NCBI GenBank assembly: GCA_002309805.1
Contig: DBYJ01000060.1
Location: 9,326 to 73,325, forward strand
From: Bacteroidales bacterium UBA1189
GTDB lineage: Bacteria > Bacteroidota > Bacteroidia > Bacteroidales > Bacteroidaceae
Reading direction: 5' to 3'
DNA: 64,000 nt
Positions 49,584 through 58,090 of the stretch are shown here, in pieces; the stretch's first letter is position 1; each line of letters opens with the position of its first letter. Below the pieces are notes generated by a model. The model did not search any database, had not been told where the DNA came from, and was given only the letters and a program-made list of their open reading frames with translations. The position numbers and the translations under genes were made by a program.

Positions 49584-49602
49584 TGATTTGTCCCTTGAGA
49601 GG

Positions 49603-50289
49603 ATGAGCGAGAAGTTGAACATTAACCAGTGGGCTGAAGATGACCGTCCGCGCGAAAAGATGATGCGCCACGGCGCTGCTGCGCTCTCCAATGCCGAGTT
49701 GCTGGCCATTCTCATTGGCTCGGGCAACACGGAAGAGAATGCTGTGGAGCTTATGAAACGGGTGATGAAGGCCTGCGACGACAGTCTGGTTCGTTTGGGG
49801 CGGATGTCCATGGAGGAACTGGTGGAGTATCCCGGCATTGGTCCGGCAAAGGCCATCAGCATACTTGCTGCGTGCGAACTGGGCAACCGTCGTGTCATGG
49901 ACCGCACGGAGCAGCCAGTCATCAAATCGGCACAGCAGGTGTATGAGTATTACTACCCAATTCTCTGCGACGAAGCTGCCGAGTACAGCTATGCCCTACT
50001 GCTCAATCAGGCGTCACGCGTCATCAAGAACTCGCTCATCGGCAAGGGCGGGCTTTCCGAGACGCTTGTCGATGTGCGGATTGTCCTTCGGGAGGCGCTC
50101 ATCAACAAGGCCTCCAGCTTTATCCTCTGTCACAATCATCCTGGCGGCAGCCTCCGTCCCAGTCGTCAGGACGACCAGCTTACCCAAAAAGTCAGGGAAG
50201 CAGCAAGCCTGATGAACATCCGGCTGGTCGACCATGTCATTTTTACCACATCGGGCTACTACAGCTACGCCGACGAAGGAAGAATATAG
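49603..50289 (+). CDS. radC: RadC/JAB-domain protein
   Basis: A 228-residue protein from MSEKLNINQWAEDDRPREKM. An N-terminal helix-hairpin-helix part (SMEELVEYPGIGPAKAISIL) is followed by the MPN/JAB domain with the metal motif FILCHNHPGGSLRPSRQD. RadC was first linked to DNA repair, but its biochemical role is unsettled. A TTG at 49588 could extend it by five residues; the ATG at 49603 follows GAGAGG and is preferred. The next gene begins 4 bp after the stop. Confidence 0.94.
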   Translation: MSEKLNINQWAEDDRPREKMMRHGAAALSNAELLAILIGSGNTEENAVELMKRVMKACDDSLVRLGRMSMEELVEYPGIGPAKAISILAACELGNRRVMDRTEQPVIKSAQQVYEYYYPILCDEAAEYSYALLLNQASRVIKNSLIGKGGLSETLVDVRIVLREALINKASSFILCHNHPGGSLRPSRQDDQLTQKVREAASLMNIRLVDHVIFTTSGYYSYADEGRI

Positions 50290-50293
50290 AACT

Positions 50294-50620
50294 ATGTCAG
50301 AAGAAGAGAAATACCTCTTGGAGGAACGCATCGTTGAGGTGCTGAAGACCGTCTATGACCCTGAAATCCCCGTCAATATCTACGACTTAGGGCTCATCTA
50401 CCGCATTGAGGTTATGGAAGACGCCAGTGTGGAGATTGACATGACCCTCACGGCACCCAATTGTCCGGCAGCCGACTTTATCATGGAGGACGTCCGCCTG
50501 CGTGTAGAGGGCGTCAGCGGCGTTACGTCAGCTACTGTAAACCTCGTCTTTGAGCCCGAGTGGGATAAGGACATGATGAGCGATGAAGCCAAACTGGATT
50601 TGGGCTTTGATGTAGATTGA
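50294..50620 (+). CDS. MIP18/DUF59 family Fe-S assembly protein (SufT/PaaD-like)
   Basis: A 108-residue protein. EVLKTVYDPEIPVNIYDLGL and the Cys-containing TLTAPNCPAADFIMEDVRLR are the family hallmarks, with Cys as the conserved functional residue. Members help mature iron-sulfur proteins. It lies between radC and lpxH in a tight same-strand run; suf genes are not in the window. The frame extends upstream to 50234 but only by overlapping radC, so the ATG at 50294 is used. Confidence 0.92.
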   Translation: MSEEEKYLLEERIVEVLKTVYDPEIPVNIYDLGLIYRIEVMEDASVEIDMTLTAPNCPAADFIMEDVRLRVEGVSGVTSATVNLVFEPEWDKDMMSDEAKLDLGFDVD

Positions 50621-50634
50621 AAAAATGTAAGCTT

Positions 50635-51396
50635 ATGATATACTTTCTTTCCGATGCACATCTCGGCTGCCGCGCCCTCCGCTGGAACCGCACGAGAGAA
50701 CGTCGCCTGGTACGCTTCCTCGACAGCATCAAGACGAAGGCCTCGGCCGTCTATCTGCTGGGCGATATGTTCGACTATTGGTTTGAGTACCGCTACGTGG
50801 TGCCCAAGGGGCATGTCCGTTTCCTTGGTAAGATAGCCGAACTGACCGACCGTGGCGTTGAAGTACATTTCTTCATTGGCAATCACGACATCTGGTGCCA
50901 CAACTACTTGAAGCGCGAGTGCGGCGTCATCATGCACTACAAACCCTACACCGTGGAGATTGAGGGCAAAGTGTTCTACATGGCTCACGGCGACGGGCTG
51001 GGCGATGAAGGCGACAAGAAATTCCGCTTCCTGCGTCGTCTCTTCCACAGCCGTCTGTGCCAACGGGCATTTTACCTGCTGCACCCCGACTGGAGCGTGC
51101 GTCTCGGCCTGAAGTGGGCCGCCAACAGCCGCCGCAAGCACGAGCGAGAAGGGCAACCCGAGTACAAGGGCGAGGAGAACGAGCCGCTGGTGGTCTATTC
51201 GAAGAATTACCTGAAAAGCCATCCGGAAATCAACTATTTCCTCTATGGCCATCGCCATATCGAGCTTGACCTTCCCCTTGGCGACGAATGTCGGATGCTG
51301 ATACTCGGCGATTGGGTGGACAAGTTCACCTTTGCCACTTTCGACGGTGAACAACTTGTCCTTCAGCGCTATCTCGAAGGCGAGACCCGTCCTTGA
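50635..51396 (+). CDS. lpxH: UDP-2,3-diacylglucosamine diphosphatase (LpxH-like)
   Basis: A 253-residue calcineurin-like metallophosphoesterase. MIYFLSDAHLGCRALRWN, LLGDMFDYWFEYRYVVPKG, FIGNHDIWCHNYL, MAHGDGLGD and FLYGHRHIELDL hold the metal ligands. It cleaves UDP-diacylglucosamine to lipid X in lipid A synthesis, on the inner face of the inner membrane. The start at 50635 is chosen over a TTG at 50617 that overlaps the previous stop. Genes for an outer-membrane barrel and an endonuclease follow. Confidence 0.92.
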   Translation: MIYFLSDAHLGCRALRWNRTRERRLVRFLDSIKTKASAVYLLGDMFDYWFEYRYVVPKGHVRFLGKIAELTDRGVEVHFFIGNHDIWCHNYLKRECGVIMHYKPYTVEIEGKVFYMAHGDGLGDEGDKKFRFLRRLFHSRLCQRAFYLLHPDWSVRLGLKWAANSRRKHEREGQPEYKGEENEPLVVYSKNYLKSHPEINYFLYGHRHIELDLPLGDECRMLILGDWVDKFTFATFDGEQLVLQRYLEGETRP

Positions 51397-51436
51397 TGCA
51401 TATAATAAAATAAGGAAAGCAAAACACATAAACGAT

Positions 51437-52834
51437 ATGAGAAAGATAACGTCAACGACCTTTTGGGCATTTGCCATCCTGATGGCGATGCCTTTGGCGG
51501 CGCAGGAAAGCACGCGCTCCATCAGCGATAAGGAAATTATCAAGACGGGTTGGAACATCGGCATCCTGCCTGTGATTGGCTACGACAGTGACCTCGGTTT
51601 CCAGTACGGCATTTGCAGCGACATCTTCAACTATGGCGATGGCACTCGCTATCCCTCCTACGACTATAAAGTAAACCTCGAGGCAAGCACCTACACCAAG
51701 GGCTCCAGCGTGCTGCGCTGCTACGGCGATTTCAAAACGCTCATCCCCGACGGCAAGCTTTTCTTCGACGTCACCTATTTCAACGCCCCGAAGTTCGAGT
51801 TCTACGGCTTCAACGGCTTTTCGTCGCTCTATGTCCCCGAAACTGCTTTCACCAAGATCAACAACCCTGTTTCTTCGCGGATGTACGACGAGCTTCCCGT
51901 TCCCGAAGGCAGGAAGAGCGCTTTCAATTGGATATCGCGCAATCAGTTCCGTGCCGTAGTCAGCATGCAGAAGAAAATTTCCGGCGGGCTGAACTGGGCA
52001 GCTGGATTAGCCTACTATAACATCAGGACGGGCGATATCAATCGCGACAAACTTGCCGGTGACGATGCTGAAAAAAAGGAATGGTATGCCAATCAGCTGA
52101 CTCTCTATAATTTCTACAACCAGTTTGGGATGATAGCCCCCGAAGAAGCCGAGGGAGGCAATGTCACCCAGCTGAAGGCGGGCCTTACCTACGACACCCG
52201 CGACCACGACAGTGACCCCACGCGAGGCGTCAACATCGAAGCCACCTTCTACTACGCTCCCGACATCCTCGACCGTACCGATACCTACAACCACACCAAT
52301 GGCGGTATCCTTTTCATGGGCAGTCATTACGTCCCCGTCGTGGGCGACAAGCTCACCCTGGCCTACCGTCTTGGGGCGCAATACACGTTGTTTGGCAATG
52401 TGCCCTTCTACTTCTGCAACAATATGAACACCATGTTCTTCCGTAAGATGTACACTGAGGGCCTGGGCGGCAACGCCTCTGTGCGCGGCATCCATCGCAA
52501 TGGCGTCATTGGCGACGGCTTCGCCTTGCTGAATGCCGAGCTGCGCTGGCGCATCGTCGAGTTCCGTTTCATCAACCAGAACTGGGGTTTCGCTGTCAAT
52601 CCCTTCTTCGACTGCGGACAGGTCATTAAACCGCATAAGCTTGATGTCCAAAAACAGTCCCTCTCTCCTGTCTTTTATAGCGGCGAGGCCGAGCATCTCC
52701 ATTGCACGGCAGGCTGCGGTCTGAAGCTGGTCATGAACCACAACATGGTCGTTTCCTTCGAGGCAGCTAAAGCCTTCAGCGCCAACGATGGTACAGGGCT
52801 TTGGACGAATATCGGCTTTAACTATCTGTTCTGA
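51437..52834 (+). CDS. BamA/TamA-family outer-membrane beta-barrel protein
   Basis: A 465-residue protein from MRKITSTTFWAFAILMAMPL with a Sec signal. No POTRA domain is obvious. Repeated amphipathic beta strands fill the sequence, and the family region YDTRDHDSDPTRGVNIEATF (bacterial surface antigen/Omp85 domain), GNASVRGIHRNGVIGDGFAL and the aromatic end NIGFNYLF indicate a 16-stranded Omp85-type barrel. The absence of POTRA repeats fits patatin-like or short Omp85 relatives rather than BamA itself. Its stop overlaps the start of the endonuclease gene. Confidence 0.82.
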   Translation: MRKITSTTFWAFAILMAMPLAAQESTRSISDKEIIKTGWNIGILPVIGYDSDLGFQYGICSDIFNYGDGTRYPSYDYKVNLEASTYTKGSSVLRCYGDFKTLIPDGKLFFDVTYFNAPKFEFYGFNGFSSLYVPETAFTKINNPVSSRMYDELPVPEGRKSAFNWISRNQFRAVVSMQKKISGGLNWAAGLAYYNIRTGDINRDKLAGDDAEKKEWYANQLTLYNFYNQFGMIAPEEAEGGNVTQLKAGLTYDTRDHDSDPTRGVNIEATFYYAPDILDRTDTYNHTNGGILFMGSHYVPVVGDKLTLAYRLGAQYTLFGNVPFYFCNNMNTMFFRKMYTEGLGGNASVRGIHRNGVIGDGFALLNAELRWRIVEFRFINQNWGFAVNPFFDCGQVIKPHKLDVQKQSLSPVFYSGEAEHLHCTAGCGLKLVMNHNMVVSFEAAKAFSANDGTGLWTNIGFNYLF

Positions 52835-53700
52835 TGCCCTGCATGAAGACAAAGTTATTCCCGCTTATCTGCCTTGTGCTTGTGGCGTGCGGCAGTACAC
52901 CTTCATCGGAAGGCAAGCAGGAGGCTGATTTCTATCAGCCTGTATCGAAAAAAGCAAATAGCGCCCCCTCCCCTTCAGGGGAGAGCCAGGGAGAGGCTTC
53001 GGGGGAGGTTCTTCTGGAGCTGCCCCGCTTAGAGGTGCCGCGTAGCGGCGAGCGTATGCTTGTGCACGAAGGCTTCCGCATTTCCTACAACCAGAGCTGG
53101 CTTATCCCCAACTGGGTGGCCTACGAGCTTACCAAGGAGGAGACGCGCGGCTCTGTGGAGCGCACGGACTACTTCGATGTCGACCCCACGCTGCGGGGGC
53201 GTCAGGCACGCTTTGCCGACTACAGCCACACCGGCTACGACCGCGGCCACATGGCTCCCGCGGGCGACATGAAGTGGAGCAAGGAGGCGATGGACGCCTG
53301 CTTCTACCTCACCAACATTTGCCCGCAGAACCACAACCTCAACAAGGGTGACTGGAACGACCTCGAGAATGCCTGCCGACGCTGGGCACGCCGCTACGGG
53401 CGGGCGTGGATTGTCACGGGCCCCATCGTCACTTCGTCCGAGCCTAAGACCATCGGCGACCGTCACGTCGTGGTGCCCGATGCCTTCTTCAAGGTTGTGC
53501 TGGTGCCCAAGGGGAAGACGTACGAGGGCATAGCCTTCGTCATGCCAAATAGCGCCGGCAACGGACAGTACATGGACGACTGCCGCGCCATCGACGACGT
53601 GGAAAACCTCACCGGTATCGACTTCTTCCATGCCCTCCCTGACGATGTGGAGGACAGCGTCGAATCCACCCTCCACCTCGCCGTCTGGCAGCTGGATTAA
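52834..53700 (+). CDS. DNA/RNA non-specific endonuclease (lipoprotein)
   Basis: A 288-residue NUC1-type nuclease, lipid-anchored (MKTKLFPLICLVLVACGS from the second ATG at 52843). The catalytic motif is TGYDRGHMAPAGDMKWS with the general-base His, and the metal Asn lies in NICPQNHNLNKGDWNDLENA. It should degrade extracellular nucleic acid at the cell surface. Residues about 43-58 (APSPSGESQGEASGE) are encoded by a GC-rich palindromic repeat in the linker between lipid anchor and domain. The ATG at 52834 overlaps the previous stop. Confidence 0.92.
   Translation: MPCMKTKLFPLICLVLVACGSTPSSEGKQEADFYQPVSKKANSAPSPSGESQGEASGEVLLELPRLEVPRSGERMLVHEGFRISYNQSWLIPNWVAYELTKEETRGSVERTDYFDVDPTLRGRQARFADYSHTGYDRGHMAPAGDMKWSKEAMDACFYLTNICPQNHNLNKGDWNDLENACRRWARRYGRAWIVTGPIVTSSEPKTIGDRHVVVPDAFFKVVLVPKGKTYEGIAFVMPNSAGNGQYMDDCRAIDDVENLTGIDFFHALPDDVEDSVESTLHLAVWQLD
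52961..53008. repeat. Short GC-rich palindromic repeat inserted in frame in the endonuclease gene
   Basis: CTCCCCTTCAGGGGAG is a perfect palindrome, followed by GGGAGAGGCT and GGGGGAGG. It matches the core of the elements at 30490-30590 and 34449-34555. Confidence 0.8.
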
Positions 53701-53799
53701 AAGCTATATATACATATAGTATATAAATTATCTAATACTCTTCCCATATCTATACTGCTCGCGCAGGAAGCCCTTTTTGCTTTTTTACTTTTTAACCGT

Positions 53800-53862
53800 T
53801 TTATCCGCAGGGCTGCTGGATTTATCGGGCGGGCTGTCCGATTTATCGGGTGCGCTGCGCGG
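53800..53862. repeat. Three tandem 21-bp units, TTTATCGGGCGGGCTGTCCGA type
   Basis: Units at 53800-53820, 53821-53841 and 53842-53862. The gap 53701-54136 otherwise holds the promoter for the cytochrome fusion and no gene. A minus-strand frame across the repeat (heptapeptides of the SPPDKSS type) looks like a by-product of the 21-bp period. Confidence 0.8.
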
Positions 53863-54083
53863 TTTGAAAGAGGGAAAAAATGTTAATTTTGCAATCCCAT
53901 ATTGAAAAAAAGCCGGGGGCTTAAAAATGTAAAACGGTAAAAAGTGAAAAAACTCTTTCTTTTCCCTTTTCTCCTTTCCCCTTTTCTTCAAAACCGGGAA
54001 ATCGGGCTACGACGAGGACGGGAGCACAGCCTGCGGCGGAAACCATGTTTTTGCTTAAATAATCTTATTTTTTTCCTTTTTTG

Positions 54084-54115
54084 TTTGCGCGCGCGAAGGA
54101 TTCTTTGTAATTTTG
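54084..54115 (+). promoter_or_regulatory. Promoter of the cytochrome-oxidoreductase-epimerase operon
   Basis: TTTG (54084-54087), 20 bp, TAATTTTG (54108-54115). It places the transcription start near 54122 and supports the ATG at 54137 rather than a TTG at 54113 inside the promoter. Confidence 0.7.
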
Positions 54116-54136
54116 GCCAAATTTGTGCGAAAAGGC

Positions 54137-55684
54137 ATGGCTGGCATAAAGAATCGTCCGAAGAAGGTAAGGAAAGGCTGGCGCATGGGGCTGCTGGGAG
54201 CCGTGTGCGGAGTGGCGCTGACGCTGATAGCCGTTCACTACTGGGAACGTAGCTCGACGAACGAGAGCTGTGCCCTGTGCCATGTGCACCCCAAGGCTGA
54301 GGAGGATTGGAAACTCTCGTCGCACTACAACAACCCCAGCGGCACGAAGACCGACTGCGCTGCCTGCCACCTGCCTCCGAAGAACACTTTGGCTCACTTT
54401 GCGGCCAAGACGCGCATGGGCGTGAAGGACATCTGGGGCTATCTCACCAAGAAGAGCGAGAACATCGACTGGGAGAGCAAGGGCGAGCTGGAGCACGCCG
54501 TTAGGATAGTCTATAACAACTCGTGCAAGACGTGCCACGTCAACCTGTTCCCCGCCGGCGTGAGCGACGATGGTATCTCGGCACATCTCTATTACGAGGA
54601 GAACGAGAAAAAATTGGGCCTCCAATGCATCAGCTGCCATCTGGACGTGGGCCACTACAACCCCAACTACAGCCACGCCAAGATGGTGGGTGTGCCGCGT
54701 CCCAAGGTGCGCGGCGACATCTATACGGAGCCTGCCAACGTCACCGCCTTCGAGAATTTCAAGGAGCAGATTCCCGCTACGGACATTGACATCCCTATGA
54801 TAGCCATACCGGGCGGCACGTTCCCGATGGGTAGCAGCAAGAAGGACGCCTACAGCCAGCCCGACGAATGGCCACAGCACACGGTGAACGTCTCGTCGTT
54901 CTTCATGAGCGAGACCGAAATCACGTGGGACCAGTACTGGACTTTCTATGCCGAGACGATGTCCGAAGGCCGCACGCCGCCCGAGGTCATCTACGCCAAT
55001 AACAGCCGCGAGGACGTAGACGCCGTCAGCGGTCCCACGCCGCCCTTCGGCAATCCTGACCAGGGCTGGGGCATGGGCGACCGTCCAGCCATTACCATGA
55101 CGCACTATGCTGCCGAGACCTTCTGCCAGTGGCTTTCACTAAAGACTGGCCGCCACTACCGTCTGCCCACCGAGGCCGAATGGGAATACGCTGCCCGTGG
55201 CGGTACGGCGACGCCCTACTTCTTCGAGGGTAAGCCCGCCCGCTTCACGGGAAAAAGCCTCCGCAACCGCATCCTAGGTGCTGACACGACAAACATCAAC
55301 CGCTATGCCATCTATACAGTCAACAGCCACAACCGCACGCAGGAACCTACACGCGTCCAGGCCAACCCCTTCGGACTGAAGAATATGTCGGGTAACGTTC
55401 TCGAATACTGCTCCGACTGGTACAGCGCCGACGCCTATGCCCAGACTCCTGATGGTGCCGTTGACCCGAAAGGCCCGGCATCGGGCACGGAGCACGTCGT
55501 CCGTGGCGGTAACTATGCCGACGATGCCGTTGAGCTGCGTAGTGCTGCTCGCGGCCATACCGACCACGACGCCTGGCTGCGTACAGACCCCCAGAACCCT
55601 AAGAGCATCTGGTGGTACTCTGACATCAAGGGCATAGGCTTCCGCATCGTCTGCGAAGTCCCTTCCTTCCTCATCACTCAATAA
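54137..55684 (+). CDS. NapC/NirT-type tetraheme cytochrome c fused to a SUMF1/FGE-like domain
   Basis: A 515-residue fusion. After a basic N-terminus a membrane anchor (GLLGAVCGVALTLIAVHYW, residues 18-36) leads to four CxxCH heme motifs: CALCH (45-49), CAACH (74-78), CKTCH (130-134) and CISCH (164-168), as in NrfH/NapC quinol dehydrogenases. From about residue 215 a formylglycine-generating-enzyme-like domain begins (IPGGTFPMGSSKKD, TEITWDQYWTFYAE, YRLPTEAEWEYAARGG, GLKNMSGNVLEYCSDWY, GFRIV). The paired catalytic cysteines of true FGE near the C-terminus are not seen, so sulfatase activation is unlikely. It leads an operon with a Tat-exported oxidoreductase and an epimerase-like protein. A quinone-linked electron path for sugar oxidation is a plausible role (inference). 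Confidence 0.9.
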   Translation: MAGIKNRPKKVRKGWRMGLLGAVCGVALTLIAVHYWERSSTNESCALCHVHPKAEEDWKLSSHYNNPSGTKTDCAACHLPPKNTLAHFAAKTRMGVKDIWGYLTKKSENIDWESKGELEHAVRIVYNNSCKTCHVNLFPAGVSDDGISAHLYYEENEKKLGLQCISCHLDVGHYNPNYSHAKMVGVPRPKVRGDIYTEPANVTAFENFKEQIPATDIDIPMIAIPGGTFPMGSSKKDAYSQPDEWPQHTVNVSSFFMSETEITWDQYWTFYAETMSEGRTPPEVIYANNSREDVDAVSGPTPPFGNPDQGWGMGDRPAITMTHYAAETFCQWLSLKTGRHYRLPTEAEWEYAARGGTATPYFFEGKPARFTGKSLRNRILGADTTNINRYAIYTVNSHNRTQEPTRVQANPFGLKNMSGNVLEYCSDWYSADAYAQTPDGAVDPKGPASGTEHVVRGGNYADDAVELRSAARGHTDHDAWLRTDPQNPKSIWWYSDIKGIGFRIVCEVPSFLITQ

Positions 55685-55718
55685 CTTCATCGTCCATAAC
55701 CCCCAAAACTCAATAACA

Positions 55719-57062
55719 ATGGAAAATATCAACAGAAGAAAATTCCTCGCCACCACTGCTAAGCTTGGTCTGGCGAGTGCAGTCACTCCCGCGTTCCTCA
55801 CCTCCTGTACCTCCAAGGAGCCTAAGATGGTTCCCCTGCGTGCCGAGGGCGAGTACTATGTTCCTGAACTCCCCGACAAGGCCATCGCCGGCCGCGAACT
55901 GAAGGTCGGCCTCGTGGGCTGCGGCGGACGTGGTTCGGGTGCTATCGGCGATGTCCTCGATGCTGCCGACGGCATCAAGGTAACGGCATTGGGCGATGTG
56001 TTCATTGACCGTCTCAATGGCGTCCGTGCCCAGCTTGCCAAGCGTGGCCAGAACGTCCCCGATGAGGGAGTTTTCATTGGCTTCGACGCCTACAAGAAGG
56101 TCATCGACTCGGGCGTCGATATGGTTATCCTCACCACGCCTCCCGTCTTCCGTCCCGAGCATTTCCGCTACGCTACGGAGAAGGGTGTCCACTCGTTCCT
56201 TGAGAAGCCCATTGCTGTTGATCCCAAGGGCTACCGCACCGTCATCGCAGCAGCCCGTCAGGCTAAGGCCAAGAACCTCTGCGTCGTTACCGGTACGCAG
56301 CGTCACCATCAACGCTGCTATGTGGAGGCTTTCAAGCTGATTCAGCAGGGCATCATCGGCGAAATCACCGGCGGTAACGTCTATTGGAACGGCGGCATGC
56401 TTTGGTATCGCGAACGCGAACAGGGCTGGAGCGACATGGAGTGGATGATCCGCGACTGGGTGAACTGGAAGTGGCTCTCGGGCGACCACATCGTCGAGCA
56501 GCACGTCCACAACATCGATGTCTTTATGTGGATGACCGGCATGAAACCCGTCAGCGCCACGGGTTTCGGCAGCCGTCAGCGCCGTATCACAGGCGACCAG
56601 TATGACAACTTCAGCGTCGATTTCACCTTCCCCAACGGAATTCACCTGCACAGTATGTGCCGCCAGATTGACGGCTGCTCCAACCGCGTCAGCGAGTTCG
56701 TCCAGGGCGCCAAGGGTTCGTGGAACAGCGAGACGAATGAAATCCGCGACTTGCAGGGCAACCTCCTCTGGAAGTACGATGACGCCGCTGCCAATGCCCA
56801 GTACAAGCAGCACAATCCCTACGTCCTCGAGCATGTGGATTGGGTGAACCACATCCGCAAGAACGAAGGTCACGAGGAGGCTACCGAGACGGCCGAATCA
56901 TCGCTTGCCGGCGCGATGGGCCGCGAGTCTGCCTACACCGGCCAGACGGTGACGTGGGAACAGATGTCCGCCTCTCCGCTGGACTACATGCCCGCCAAGC
57001 TCGAGATTGGTCCGATGGATATGTCGCAGTACACCGTTCAGGTTCCTGGCAAAGGCCGTTAA
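55719..57062 (+). CDS. Tat-lipoprotein Gfo/Idh/MocA family oxidoreductase
   Basis: A 447-residue NAD(P)-dependent oxidoreductase. The start MENINRRKFLATTAK is a twin-arginine signal and continues to the lipobox AFLTSC, so the folded holoenzyme is probably exported and lipid-anchored. The Rossmann motif is VGLVGCGGRGSGAIGDV and the family EKP motif is intact in SFLEKPIAVDPKG. HNIDVFMWMTGMKP carries the conserved His-Asn-x-Asp. The substrate is unknown; glycosides or inositols are typical for the family. It lies 34 bp after the cytochrome fusion and 45 bp before an epimerase-like Tat lipoprotein. Confidence 0.92.
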   Translation: MENINRRKFLATTAKLGLASAVTPAFLTSCTSKEPKMVPLRAEGEYYVPELPDKAIAGRELKVGLVGCGGRGSGAIGDVLDAADGIKVTALGDVFIDRLNGVRAQLAKRGQNVPDEGVFIGFDAYKKVIDSGVDMVILTTPPVFRPEHFRYATEKGVHSFLEKPIAVDPKGYRTVIAAARQAKAKNLCVVTGTQRHHQRCYVEAFKLIQQGIIGEITGGNVYWNGGMLWYREREQGWSDMEWMIRDWVNWKWLSGDHIVEQHVHNIDVFMWMTGMKPVSATGFGSRQRRITGDQYDNFSVDFTFPNGIHLHSMCRQIDGCSNRVSEFVQGAKGSWNSETNEIRDLQGNLLWKYDDAAANAQYKQHNPYVLEHVDWVNHIRKNEGHEEATETAESSLAGAMGRESAYTGQTVTWEQMSASPLDYMPAKLEIGPMDMSQYTVQVPGKGR

Positions 57063-57107
57063 ATCTTGATGCCAAATTCCTAATTTCTAATTTTATAATT
57101 CTTTTCG

Positions 57108-58028
57108 ATGAATCGTCGCAAATTCTTCAAGACATCCCTTGCTGGTGCCGCAGTTGCCAGCATGACGTCGCCCCTTGCTGCGCTAACCTCGTGCACTTCA
57201 GCACCCAAGGTTAAGACCCCAAGCGTTCCTCTCAAGCTTTCCTTCCAGGAGGGTATAGCTCCCGGCAAGTCGCTTGCTGAAAAGCTCGACTACATGGAAA
57301 ACCTCGGCATCGTCGGCTTTGAGCCTGGCGGAGGTAATCTGGCCAAACGTGTGAACGAAATCAGCCAGGCATTGAATGGCCGCAACATCAAAGTGTCGGC
57401 CATCTGCGCAGGTTTCTCGGGTTTCATTCTTGCTGAAGACCCCGCTGTCAAAGCGCAGTTTGACTCCACTATGCGCGACATCGTCGCCGCGGCTGGTCAA
57501 CTCGGCTCTACGGGTGTCATTATGGTGCCTGCCTTCAATGGCCAAAAGCCCTGTCTGCCCCACAACCGCGAGACGCGCGACTACCTTTGCGAACAACTTC
57601 ACGAGCTGGGTGAGTACGCTCTCAAGTGTGGCACGACCGTTATCCTTGAGCCCCTCAATCGTGGCGAATGCTTCTATCTCCGTCTTGTTGCCGATGCTGC
57701 TGCTATCTGCCGCGACTCCAAAAGCGACGGCGTGAAATGCATGGGCGACTTCTGGCATATGATGGAGGAGACATCCGACTACGGAGCCTTCATGTCGGCG
57801 GGTACAAAGTACTTGCAGCATGTCCACATGGCTTCACGTGGACGCCGCATCATGCCTGGCGAGGACGGCGACAAGGACAACTACGTCGATGGCTTCCGTG
57901 CTCTCCAGCAGTTGGACTACGACAAGTATGTCAGCTTCGAGTGCGGTACTGCTGGCAAACGCGAGGAAACCGTTCCCGCTGCCGTAGAGCTCCTTCGTGC
58001 CCAATGGGAGCAGGCTGCCAATTCATAG
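57108..58028 (+). CDS. Tat-lipoprotein sugar isomerase/epimerase-like TIM barrel
   Basis: A 306-residue AP-endonuclease-2 family protein. The signal MNRRKFFKTSLAGAA has twin arginines and runs into the lipobox LAALTSC. Likely metal ligands are Glu in VILEPLNRGECF, Asp/His in KCMGDFWHMMEET, His in QHVHMASRGRRIMPG and Glu in VSFECGTAG. It probably isomerises or cleaves a sugar derivative made by the adjacent oxidoreductase (inference). It is the third gene of the operon, with an AT-rich TTCTAATTT-type spacer before it. Confidence 0.9.
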   Translation: MNRRKFFKTSLAGAAVASMTSPLAALTSCTSAPKVKTPSVPLKLSFQEGIAPGKSLAEKLDYMENLGIVGFEPGGGNLAKRVNEISQALNGRNIKVSAICAGFSGFILAEDPAVKAQFDSTMRDIVAAAGQLGSTGVIMVPAFNGQKPCLPHNRETRDYLCEQLHELGEYALKCGTTVILEPLNRGECFYLRLVADAAAICRDSKSDGVKCMGDFWHMMEETSDYGAFMSAGTKYLQHVHMASRGRRIMPGEDGDKDNYVDGFRALQQLDYDKYVSFECGTAGKREETVPAAVELLRAQWEQAANS

Positions 58029-58090
58029 AAAGTGTTTATTGGGAAGTGCAGGAGTGTGAACTCCTGCACTTCAAAATATGCAAGAATTCC

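Noticed and set aside
54065..55105. 346-residue minus-strand frame
   Set aside because: Antisense to the cytochrome fusion, whose four CxxCH motifs and membrane anchor are clearly real.
54780..55684. Functional formylglycine-generating enzyme
   Set aside because: The C-terminal catalytic cysteine pair is absent and no sulfatase gene is near.
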